From Umbelopsis ramanniana AG (taxonomy: Eukaryota; Mucoromycota; Umbelopsidomycetes; Umbelopsidales; Umbelopsidaceae), in NCBI RefSeq assembly GCF_025399195.1, contig NW_026252130.1, forward strand, positions 27,321 to 91,320: DNA of 64,000 bases, read 5' to 3'. The notes under the pieces were generated by a model. The model was not told the origin of the DNA. It saw only the letters and a program-made list of their open reading frames with translations, and did no database searches. Made by a program: the position numbers and the translations under genes. Of this stretch, positions 1 through 12,199 are shown piece after piece; the stretch's first letter is position 1; every line of letters begins with the position of its first letter.

Positions 1-405
1 ACAATTCTTATGCGGTCAAATGTACTTGTTGCTATATGCCTGAAGAGAAAACATATTTTACACTCTGGAGGCATAAGCATCTCATTTTTTTTTTTCGTTC
101 CTGTTTGCGGCATATATCAGAAAATGCATTTCATTACCGCAACGGCTGAAACTATTGTTTGATTACGCTTACCAGAGTATGAACAGCGGAACTTGCTCAC
201 TTTTTTTATAGGATTGAATGCACTTCTTCATCAAACAAGATGGTTTAGGAGAAATAATCTCAGTGCGCAAATGTGTTTATTCTATGTGTCTTAGCCTAGA
301 GCTAGAGAAATGCCTAGTGCGAGGGATTTTTTATACAATCTTAAAGTGTTGTTGGATTTACTACAATAAGAGCAATGTCTTGTATGAATGAGACGAAATG
401 GATAT
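1..405. other. Intergenic, left edge
   Basis: No credible reading frame. The stretch is A+T rich with short T runs. It lies downstream of the minus-strand alcohol dehydrogenase and should hold its 3' UTR. Confidence 0.5.
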
Positions 406-1624
406 TTAGTTCTCGAGAACAAATCTGTAGCGAGGTTTGCCTTCACGGAAATCTTCAATGGCCTTGTTGACCTCGCTCATGGGATACTTTTGAATCCAGG
501 GCTTGACGCCGGTCTTATCGGCAAACTCAAGCATCTCCTGAATATCGGAAGGAGAGCCAATGATGGAGCCGCACAAGGTGATTTGTCTAACAGCCAAGAG
601 ACCGGCAGGGATACCGGCAAGAGGAGCTTCAGGCAAACCAACCAAAATGAAAGTTCCGTTGGTCTTGAGAAGATTCAAGTTGGCAGGCCAGTCGAAGTGA
701 CTGCTGTATGCAGTGCAGATGATATGGGTCAAGGTGGAGTTGTGTTGCTTCATTTCATCTTTGTTGGAAGTAACGACATAATCGGAGCAACCAAGCTTAG
801 CAGCATCTTCGCGCTTCTTGTCTGAGTGAGAGAGAGCAACGACTTCAGCGCCCATAGCCTTGGCCCATTGGACGGCGAAATGTCCCAAACCACCAATACC
901 AATGACGCCAACCTTGGAACCCTTGGTAACACCATAGCGCTTGAGAGGGGCATAAGTAGTGACACCAGCGCAGAAGAAAGTGGCAGCGATTTCATTAGAC
1001 ATGTTTTCGGGGATCTTGAAAACGAAGCGGCTATGACCTCTCCACTTGTCTGCATAACCACCATACGCTTCTTCACCAGTGGGCCACTTGGAGTTGTAGG
1101 TGAAGGTAGCTTTGCCGGAAGAGCAAGTGTTTTCGTGACCGCTCTTGCAGTCATCACACTCTCCGCAAGAACCTGATTGAGCACCAACACCAATACGATC
1201 ACCAACCTTGATGTGAGTAACGTTCTTTCCAACAGCTGTGCAAACACCAGTGATCTCGTGTCCGACAACACAAGGATAGTTGGTTGGACCCCAGCCAGAG
1301 TCTACATGAAATGATAAGGTAAGTATGTAATGCTTAAGAATCGATATGACCTGACCATGACATCTACTTACCGATAGTATGGATATCACTACCACAAATA
1401 CCACAGTGAGTGATTCTCATATCAACATCGTCGTCTTGGAAAGTCTTAAGAGGAAGCTCCAAGTTTTCTAATTGTTTACCTAGGAATAGGGCGAGGCTTA
1501 GCACTTTTGATCTTTCATTGTTTTCGTATATGGTTACTACATATAATAGACATTAAATCTTACCCTTTCCGGTGGAAGCCCATCCGTTGAGGCTCTTTGG
1601 GATGTTTTCGCTTGAAGATGGCAT
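406..1624 (-). CDS. Zinc-dependent NADP alcohol dehydrogenase (cinnamyl alcohol dehydrogenase/ADH6 type)
   Basis: Cytosolic medium-chain dehydrogenase expected to reduce aldehydes with NADPH. Exons 1624-1564, 1479-1372 and 1301-406 give 354 residues, the usual family length. The sequence shows the catalytic-zinc region (THCGICGSDIHT), the GHE motif after SGWGPTNYPCVV, the structural-zinc cysteine cluster (SCGECDDCKSGHENTC) and the Rossmann glycine motif GIGGLGH. The start MPSSSENIPKSLNGWAS is the only ATG that joins in frame to the first splice site. A TATA-like element lies about 60 bp upstream. ADH6/7 members have broad substrate ranges, so the physiological aldehyde cannot be read from sequence. 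Confidence 0.93.
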
Positions 1625-3556
<1,932 letters not shown>

Positions 3557-4224
3557 TTATGCTTGAGCGGCATGCTTCTCAAGCTTTTTGAAAGCAAGAT
3601 TGCTTGGTACTTCTTCAATGTCTTCTTCAAAGAACCGCTGAACGGCACCTCGCTTGTCGTCCACTGAAACTGCTTTGCGAGAAAAGAATGCTAATGCGTC
3701 CAAGACAGTCGTGATGTTGTTGAGCTCAGCGCTAGGAACATCCTTTCCAGTCTCTACGATGGCGTCTTTGATAATGTTGAACTTGAGAGTGGTATCTGCC
3801 AAGCTTATCTCGCTCCAGCTAGATTCATTGATATCCTTAACATGCTTTTGGACAATCTCCTTCAATGTCTTTTCGACTTCTTCAGCATCGTTCATCAAAA
3901 CCTTGCTCTTCCAGCTAATACCAACACGAAGAAGTTAGCATTTACGCCGAGCACGGGTCAAATGATATTTCAAACATTTACTTACGAGGGGATATCCTCC
4001 TTGTCTTGATACTCCACATTGAAGTTCAAATCGACTTTGTCAACTGCGTTTTGCAATTGTTGGTCTGGCTTCTGTTCCTCCTGTTGTTTCTTTGCAAAGG
4101 GATTCCAGTTGCTCACTACCGCAGACTTCTCCATTCGCCAAACGGCTGAGGTGTGAAGTGCTGCTGTGTATCTGGTTCGTAGGAGAGGGTATGCCCTGAC
4201 AAATGGTACTGATGAGCGAATCAT
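3557..4224 (-). CDS. Probable mitochondrial large-subunit ribosomal protein mL50 (MRPL13-like)
   Basis: Exons 4224-3986 and 3914-3557 give 198 residues. The N-terminus (MIRSSVPFVRAYPLLRTRYT) is rich in Arg and hydrophobic residues with no acid, as in a mitochondrial presequence. The C-terminal half is an acidic helical segment with phrases such as LADTTLKFNIIKDAIVETGK and TVLDALAFFSRK. The join across the intron reads IPSWKSKVLMNDAEEVEK. I assign it to the mL50/Mrpl13 family from overall pattern and length, which is weaker than a motif-based call; another mitochondrial small protein is possible. The nearby ribosomal gene is on the same strand but shares no obvious regulation. Confidence 0.5.
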
Positions 4225-4405
4225 GTCAAAGAATGTTGGGGGCTGAATGGGTAACAAAAAATTGAGGTCGCTGTGTTTGGCCCTCAAAATTGCAGTCACG
4301 ACCTGTTTTGCTTTGAGGGTTTTTCATTGGGTGCCGTCACGAAAACTACTGGCTGGTTTGTCGATTCTAGCCAGTGTACCCCGCTTGCATTGTACCTCTA
4401 ATCAA

Positions 4406-5929
4406 ATGTCCTCTGACAAGCGTAAGGAGGCACCAAGCCCTCCTGCCAATGGTGTTCTGATCAAGCGTCAAAAGCAGGAAACTAACGAAGAGCCATCGAG
4501 TGCATTGACACTTTCAAGCTCTTCCGCTACTGGCAAAAATGTCATTGTTGGAACGGTAAATACCAATCAATCATAACTCGCGCAAATAGTCGAATACTCC
4601 TTACGGTATCTGATCGACGCATCCCTTTCAATCTACAGATAAAAAGAACATCCGGACTGCAAGCACCTGTTATGCTACTTAGTGGACACCAGGTTAGAAT
4701 TCGTAGATCAAAACATTGCCTTCAAAATGACACAACCCACTAAACAGCTTTTTCGAACCGTAGGGAGAAGTATTCACGTGCGAGTTTGATCCCTCAGGAC
4801 AGCATATTGCATCTGGATCTCATGATAGACAAATATGTAAGTCGATATTCAGAGTAATTACGGCAAAGCGTGATGTAAATCACATTTATCTAACTGACAT
4901 CGCAACCCACAGTACTTTGGAACACATATGGAGATTGTGTAAATTACGGAATGATGAAGGGTCATACAAACGCCATTCTAGAGTTACATTGGGCAAAAGA
5001 TGGCAGGTATGTGTACAAATCATGTTTACCACGGCGTGTTGTGCTCGATATTTTTCTAACTTTCGTAATAGACAAATATATTCATGTTCTGCTGATCAGA
5101 CGTTAGGAATATGGGATGTAGAATCTGGCGAGCGTGTACGAAAGTGGAAGGGCCATAGTCTCGTCGTCAACTCCTGCAGTGTTTCTAGGAATACTCCAGA
5201 ACTAGTCGTATCCGGTTCTGATGATGGTTGTGTGAAGATTTGGGATGCTCGAGAAAAAAATGCTGTCGAAACCTTTCAAGACGACTTCCAAGTTACATCT
5301 GCATGCTTTAGCGATTCAGGCGACATGGTGTTTACCGGTGGTATTGATAATGAAATCAAGGTGAGCCTATGGCAACCATCACTCGCTATGTCTCGACACC
5401 ATTCTAACCTTTGACTTCTAACAGGCTTGGGATCTTCGCAAGAAAGCTGTTGCATATTCACTTACTGGACATGCTGACACCATTACTGGTATAAAACTGA
5501 GCCCCGATGGATCATATTTATTGTCAAATTCTATGGACAACACCAGTAAGTCCTTCGACTCTTTCTTGATTCAAACTTAGTATATGTAGCGCTGGGGTAC
5601 TAATCATAGTAATTGTTGCAGCTCGAATGTGGGATGTCAAACCATTCGCTCCTGCTGATCGATGCGTAAAGGTTTTTGAAGGAGCACCCCATGGATACGA
5701 AAAGAATCTCATAAGACCTTGTTGGTCGCCAGACGGCAACCAGATTGCCAGTGGCTCCAGTGATCGCTCCGTCGTCATTTGGGAAGTGTCATCACGGAAG
5801 ATTCTTTACAAATTACCTGGCCACAAGGGATGTGTTAATGACGTAGACTGGCACCCCAAGGAACCCATCCTCGTCAGCGCTAGTACCGATAGATCTCTAT
5901 ATCTTGGAGAAGTGAAGCCAACCCAATAG
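4406..5929 (+). CDS. SNRNP40: U5 snRNP 40-kDa WD40 protein
   Basis: Spliceosomal WD40 scaffold of the U5 snRNP and U4/U6.U5 tri-snRNP in the nucleus. Exons 4406-4555, 4639-4692, 4764-4836, 4913-5006, 5072-5360, 5425-5545 and 5622-5929 give 362 residues, close to the human protein. After a low-complexity N-terminus there are seven WD-type blades. Diagnostic stretches are DRQILLWNTYGDCVNYGMMK, GGIDNEIKAWDLRKK and, at the end, ILYKLPGHKGCVNDVDWHP. The start MSSDKRKE is the first ATG in the frame near the 5' end. An AATAAA signal lies at 6074-6079. Six introns of roughly 60-85 bp interrupt it. Confidence 0.93.
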
Positions 5930-7765
5930 TTCATCAATGGATCCTTGTGTGGTAGACACTCTAAGGCACTGTGTCATTGCATGGCAAATGAGAATCCATC
6001 CTTGTTTAAAAAATTTCATTGTTATTTCGGAGAGGTTCACTTGATGAAGGCCACTATTTGTCAACCTATGTACAATAAATCAAAATAGCGTGATCCGCTT
6101 CAATTCACTTCAATACTGAAAGAAAGGATTGAAATATGCCAGATACGGATGGCATTGCGCTTCCCCGGGTCTGTACTTTTATGCATGCATTGGCTAGTGC
6201 TGTGGATTATGGATCAAAGGTACATGGCGGATCAATATGTAGGGCTCGGAATGCATAATGGTGCCAGAGACTGTGGTTTGCATCATGCTCAACCCTGACC
6301 AAAAGTGGATTGTAATGAACGTGTACTGCTTGCCTCCTGGACGATAAGCCTTCTAAGCCAATGCTCCTAAATGAGCTGAATCGAGACCCGGGTGACTTTG
6401 ACTCCTGTTTTTGCACAGTGGACCTCCAGAATTATTTTATAGTGAGGCGCTCAGTAAGAATCGCTCTATGATCTGGGGTTCCATATAATGATAGTTGCTG
6501 TGCATGCATTGAAAGTATGCTTAGGTGCTTAACACGCTCTATAGAGAATATAGGTGCTAACAGCAACGCCATGCCACTGCGGGATGATCAAAGTGAGCCT
6601 AACCGAAAGCTTTACTATGAGCTCTACTCACTATTTGTTAGGTTATCATAATGGAAAGCTTAGTTATGTCCTGCTGTCAATAAACTTTCTGTCGATGCAC
6701 TCACGGCTTTCCGATAAATTTGCTTCTTTTCTATCTGAAATCTTTGTGGACAATGGCATAAAGCCCCTCATTGTATTTAGACTGTTGTCTTTTCATACCT
6801 TGTACATAATGTGACGTATGGCCAAGGGTGCGTCTTGCCAGCTAGCACTCACATTGAGCAACTAATCCCTTAGCATTACTTTTCTGCTATTGTGTATTCA
6901 GTAGAGCTTTCTCACATATATTATATTAGGGAAAAGGTACTTCATGAACTTCCGCATATATTAACAACTATATCTAAAAGAGTCGTTTCATGCAATATTT
7001 ACTGTTGTTACTAACGTTCAATTCCTACTATGATAGCCTTATTGATCGCTCACAGCGGATGGACAGGGAATATTCCTCAATATGGTTAATGTCCTTCCTC
7101 TCTTTCCTGATATACCCTGTATGAAACAGCAACTAAAAAACCAATAGGCAGTTGTTCCGTAGTCTTTGTTTGCTGACTACCTGGACTGAATAAAAGGGGT
7201 TTGCAGGATGAAGCAATGTGGATTGTCAATCTCAATAACCAACCCTTGCAGGAAGATGCCAGCCGGTCCTTGTCAGCTTTATGATGGACCACGCCAATGG
7301 ACACTGGTGAAACTCAGGGATGTTTGTTTAGAGGAGTATCTCTGGATAAATTTATTCATCCCATTACTCACTAGGGGATATTCCATTTATCAAGCTAGAG
7401 AGCTAGGTTTAGCACCATAGACATACTGAGTAAATATTCTACACATCGTAGCCACGTTGAGCCCGATCGCACCTGAGAGAGTGAGCATCAATGAGCGCTA
7501 ACAAGAGCAATGGATTTACATTGTTGGTTCGTGTGATTTTACTCGGTGGGTGGTTGCCAATGAGTATCCGGAAATAAAGCGGGTTCCTGAACGTGACGCC
7601 AAGTGCTTCTAGCCACGCCGTGTACTTTTCTATTTTCTTTTACCCCTTGGCTAATATTGTAACATTTTGGTCTCCTTACAAGACCGAATCCAGCTGGGGT
7701 CTTTCTGACCTTAGGCGAAAATATATAAGCATGATCCAGACAAAGCAAAAGAGAATAAAAAAGCC
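5930..7765. other. Long gene-poor spacer
   Basis: About 1.8 kb between U5-40K and the F-box gene. Short frames at 6554-6814 and 7208-7420 have no recognisable domain and no splice-supported extension. I see no terminal repeats or transposase remnants. The last 50 bases form the F-box gene promoter. Confidence 0.45.
7722..7728 (+). promoter_or_regulatory. TATA box of the F-box gene
   Basis: TATATAA lies 38-44 bp upstream of the ATG at 7766, implying a very short 5' leader. Confidence 0.5.
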
Positions 7766-8773
7766 ATGCCTGTTGCCACACTTTCCAATCACCATTCTGC
7801 ACTCGATTTCAATGTCTATGCCAATATCTTCACCCACCTTCCTGATTCGCAATCGGTCAATGCCTTCCGCATAGTCAACAAGAGTTTGTTCGTCGTATCA
7901 CAAAGTCCAAGTTGTATTGCGGCACATTTGATACAACGATATGGCCCATTGTTTGCATTGCATGCATTGATAACCGTCCATACACCATTGCTTCAGCGGT
8001 TTCCCAAAATTCCAGCCAGACTGTTAGAGCTCGGAGCAAGGTATCCGCGAATCTTGGCGCAACGGATTTTTCAAGGTTATGGTGGACATAAGGGGCTGCC
8101 GAAAGCCACCATCACACTTTTACTCCAGAATGCCGAGCAATGTCAAGATATCATTCATACCAATGATGACGATCAGTTACTGCTGGACGGTATGCTCACC
8201 CATTTGTCTGTAACGGAACAAGAGTTTGGTGATAGCCATCCTGGGTTTATCGGTATGCAGCAAGCTTTATTACGTCAACTTCCAGGCTACTATCCTCTCC
8301 CTGGACCTGAATATTATGGCGATGAGCGTGTACACGATCGCATTCAATTTCTTTTCTCGCATTCTGGAAATGCAGATATGGAAAAGTCTATTTTCCGCTT
8401 GGTCATTTACTGCCCTCGCGCACTAGCTGTCCTAGCACGCAACGGTTTCAGCGTGTCTAGTCCTTTGGATATTTCACTTTTCATGGTTCGATTCATACGG
8501 TACGGTTTGGAAATGGAGAAGAAACATTTTACTAGTGTTTCGCTACGCATTGCTGTACGACAGCTTGTTCGAAAGCTAGTGATCGCTATCACGGCAGAAT
8601 GCCTTGAAGAAATCATTGAAACCATGGCTAGAGTTTACGACCAACAGCAGGAAGATCTGAACCGTATTGTAGTTGTTATCGACGATGAAATCGTTTGCGG
8701 TAACAGTCAACTACAACCTGTTGTAGATCAATTTTATCAACACATCAAGCGAAAGAGTTGGTGGAGATGGTAG
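7766..8773 (+). CDS. F-box-like protein of unknown substrate
   Basis: Intronless, 335 residues. Residues about 13-50 (LDFNVYANIFTHLPDSQSVN followed by AFRIVNKSLFVVSQ) have the spacing of an F-box, the Skp1-binding module of SCF ubiquitin ligases. The remainder is helical, with leucine-rich segments such as LLQRFPKIPARLLELGARYP, but contains no clear WD40 or LRR repeats, so the substrate cannot be guessed. The start is supported by a TATA element 38 bp upstream and by the F-box lying right at the N-terminus. It may belong to a lineage-specific F-box family, which would be usual in fungi, but I do not recognise a named member. Confidence 0.75.
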   Translation: MPVATLSNHHSALDFNVYANIFTHLPDSQSVNAFRIVNKSLFVVSQSPSCIAAHLIQRYGPLFALHALITVHTPLLQRFPKIPARLLELGARYPRILAQRIFQGYGGHKGLPKATITLLLQNAEQCQDIIHTNDDDQLLLDGMLTHLSVTEQEFGDSHPGFIGMQQALLRQLPGYYPLPGPEYYGDERVHDRIQFLFSHSGNADMEKSIFRLVIYCPRALAVLARNGFSVSSPLDISLFMVRFIRYGLEMEKKHFTSVSLRIAVRQLVRKLVIAITAECLEEIIETMARVYDQQQEDLNRIVVVIDDEIVCGNSQLQPVVDQFYQHIKRKSWWRW

Positions 8774-9040
8774 CTTTGTCGCTGGGAGCCCATTTCCTGT
8801 ATTATTACACGTTCCATTGCTTTGTACATATTCATTGTTGCAAGATCATTTTTATTTCGTCCAACTGCATTTCTTTTTCTTTTCACATGCACAACTTCAA
8901 ACTACATCACATCATTACAATTTTTTTTTCTTTTCTTTTTATAAAAAAAAAGATGTAACAGAACAGAAATGGAAACGGAAAAGACTGGGGTATCATGTTG
9001 AGGAGGTTCCGGCGAACAAGGCAGGAGTCAAAAGTGGCTT

Positions 9041-11636
9041 TCATGAGATAGTCGCTGAACTTGGCTCCTGTTGTATGATATCATTTGAGTCGTTATCATC
9101 GTCATCGCGTTCCCATTCACGTTCGAGGCGTCTTAGTTCGCGAGTGAGCTCAGGACTTGGCATGGAGTTAGCATGCCAATCAGAACCAGCAAAATTGCTC
9201 ACTTGGCCATGAACGCCTCCTTCAATTTTCATCAATTCTGCCACAAAACCAATGTTGGGCGACATGTTGGGTCTGGCTTTGATAACATGCCTGTAGGCAC
9301 GACGAAGGGTCCAGCGTTCCGATTGAATAAGATAGGCTAAGACAGCTGTGACAGATCGAGACTTGCCAGCTTTACAGTGAACGTAGATAGGCTGGTGGTG
9401 ATGCTTTGCATTTTCTGTAATACCGCCAATAGAGTGACGTTGAATGTATGCGTTGAGATCATTTGAACAAGTCAATGGTAAGAATCAAAAACGGTGAAAG
9501 TTTACCTATACACTCAACTGCTTCTCTCAAACAACGTTCCACATTTCGCATTTCCACCGTATCCCTAGCGGCAATTTTTCTGTACAAGAATTCTTCTTTC
9601 AGACCAGGAACATCATCGTCGCATTCTTCTGCCATATTCAGTATTCGTCTTATTTTGCGATCTCGTAGTTGCTGCATTTGCTCCAAGGTAGCGATTTCTG
9701 GCCCCACAAAGAGAAAGCCAGCGATGATTTCGGAGATGATGAATGAAAACTCGCCATCGGTGGCTGGCGGGGATCCAGCGGCCGTGCCTCGCCTTGGGCT
9801 ATCGTCTTCATCGTATAAGAGATGTAGTAGGCGTTGTTGTCGATGGAGTTCGGTTGGCATGGCTGTTGGTGGGTCAGACATATGTGATTGATCGCCATCG
9901 GGTCGTCGTGTAGCAGTTTCTTCTTGAACAGGAGGACGATTAAGGTTGAGGGTAAAATCACGTCTAGAACGAGTTGCTTGGGTATCCAAGGTAAATAAGC
10001 TCATCCTCCTCTGATTGAACCCACTCGTGTTGATGCTGCTGATGGCTCCAAGAGTGCTACTGACCGATCGTCTGGGCATGGGCCCATTGGGGGTCAAAGA
10101 GAGTCTGGACATATCGATGTCAGTTGATCCATCATTACCATCTGCTCCGAAGCCAGCCTTTTCAAACTCTTCATCCTCCTGTTGACCGCTAACAAGATGC
10201 TGCTTGGATTGATCGTGCTTTTCAAACGCTTCATAACCTCCTTTGAGCCACAGGACGCGTGCACGTTCACCAGAACCGCTGACACTGTTCTCTAAAATGG
10301 CTTTCTCCAAGACACCAACAAGAGTCCACGCATGCGAGGTCTTGTCTTCTTCATCCATGCAGTCATCGTAAACGACAATGTAGTCATCTTCCTCCCGTAT
10401 GGACTCCAGGTCCTTGCTAAATGCAGCAAGTCGCTTTAGGTAGCGTTGTCGTCCGTTGGGAGTGGTAATGAAACTTTCGAGGTTAAAATTGGATATGGTT
10501 CCTCTTCTATAACGTTTGATCAACAAAGTAGGTAAATTCACATTCAAGGAACCACGTATACGTAATTTTTGATAATCTGGGAGGGTTCGAACATCAATCA
10601 ATAATGGTTTCTGGCCCTGAGAAAGCTTCTTGGCTAGAAGCTCGGGTTGAATGGCAAGCGATCGTTTGATGGCCAAGGAAACAAAGCCACTTGAAGAGTG
10701 TGGGTTGGTGTTGACGGTAGTGAGCTTCAGAACTGGGCGCTTGGATACTTTTCCTGTCGAGACATTTGCTGACGGTGGAAACAAGGATGCGCGTCGTGGT
10801 GAGGAAATGTCAGTGTACGATGGAATGGGGTCGTCAGGCATAGCATTCATAGAGGCAGGTCGTGAAGAAATCGGTTCTGGAACGGAAGTAGGCAATGCGG
10901 GCGTGCTTGAATTGGAATGGTTTGGATATGGGTGTCTTGGTGGTATGATATGGGGGTAACTATTCTGACGAGTTTGCTTTTGCTCTGTGGCTGCCGTCAC
11001 GATCACAGGCAAGTTGATGCCGCCAGACGAACGTTTCGAATAAGCAAGTGGAAGGGTGATGCTGGAGCTGCTCTTTGAACGTTTATGCAAATAAGAGGAG
11101 TCGTTTTGATATGAAATGCGACGGGTCGGTGTACGCGGGATACGTGGGGATCCTGGTAGCTTGGGCGATGAAAATGGGTCACGAGGGGTCGATGGGATGG
11201 ACCGGTTAGCAGCCTTGGTGTCCAAACTGACTGGCCTAGCTGGACTTTTCAAAGGCTTCAAACTCAACTTTTCTTGTGGGTTGAAGCTTGGGCTCGCAGG
11301 TGTAGAGGTAGATACCCGTGGCATAGGCAGCGGGTCGTCTTCCTGGAGATGGGGTGGGTGGATGGATTCTCGAGCTTTCAAAGTCAAATCTGGCGTCGAT
11401 AACGATGGACGAGGTTTAAGTGCTAACAGATTTAGAAATGATGAAGACTTGTTCCCAGCAGTCGATCGGTTTTCGGCCAAATGCTTGGCTGATCTGTGGC
11501 TGCTCGAGTCGAAAACATCAGGTGATCCAAATCGTTTTAACATGTCAGCCAACTGCAGGATTGGCTTCCTCGATGGTGGAGACGCCGTATTTGAAGATTC
11601 TGCATGGCGTTTCTTTTTGCCACGTCCAAAGAACAT
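9041..11636 (-). CDS. Rhodanese plus dual-specificity phosphatase (MAP-kinase phosphatase type)
   Basis: Exons 11636-9506 and 9414-9041 give 834 residues. Residues 1-320 are a Ser/Pro-rich disordered region with many SP/TP sites. About 327-475 is a rhodanese/CH2-like domain (PLLIDVRTLPDYQKLRIRGS to LWLKGGYEAF), which docks MAP kinases in MKPs. About 625-800 is the phosphatase domain with the signature HCKAGKSRS, catalytic Cys724 and Arg730. The 91-bp intron splits the phosphatase domain just before the signature and ends TTACAG; removing it gives VECIENAKHHHQPIYVHC. ATG 11636 is the first real ATG in the frame. The likely role is down-regulation of stress or wall-integrity MAP kinases. The rhodanese loop lacks an obvious active Cys motif, as expected of a docking domain. 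Confidence 0.87.
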
Positions 11637-12199
11637 TGGCAATGCAAGTCTTTCACCTTCTTGTCTGCAGCAAAGGGGCAAGTGTCTGCTTGAAACTTTT
11701 TCGTTTGACAGTCGGCCCAACTAAGGTACCTATCCTGAACTCCCCTAACCCCAGCGCTTTCCTTTGAGCGGCAATTGAGTTAATGAAATTCAGACATGGC
11801 TGTTTAACCTTGCTTTAGCAAAGCTGTCAAATAAAAAAGAGAACGGTATTCAATTGTAACGTCCACCTTTGCACTGTTTGATACAGTCGACATAACGTCC
11901 TTGCAAGGTGCTGCAGGCAAAATCCAGTATCGAGCGGATGAAAGGATGTCTCATCCACCATGGTCATGGTAGCGCTTCAAATCTCATGCAGTACGCTTTT
12001 TTTTGTAGAAATCAGCATCAATTGAATAAAATGTCATTGCTTGTGCTAGGATTAAAAAACTCATCAGTTTTTGCCAAACAAGCCGGATTGTCGGCTGGAA
12101 TCAGCCTGTTCAGGCGGTCGGATAAGCTTTCCGAGTTGATATGTGACTTCTCTCAAAAACACACAGTGTCAAAAGATCTCCCTTCGCTTTTTTCCCTTG
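11637..12199. other. Divergent promoter between phosphatase and SNF2 gene
   Basis: About 560 bp shared upstream region. A frame beginning at ATG 11938 runs to 12243 and overlaps the SNF2 start in another frame. It could act as an upstream ORF but has no recognisable domain. Confidence 0.4.

Noticed and set aside
6207-7420. Several short frames in the gene-poor spacer
   Set aside because: None exceeds 90 codons, none has a domain, and they cannot be joined by convincing splice sites.
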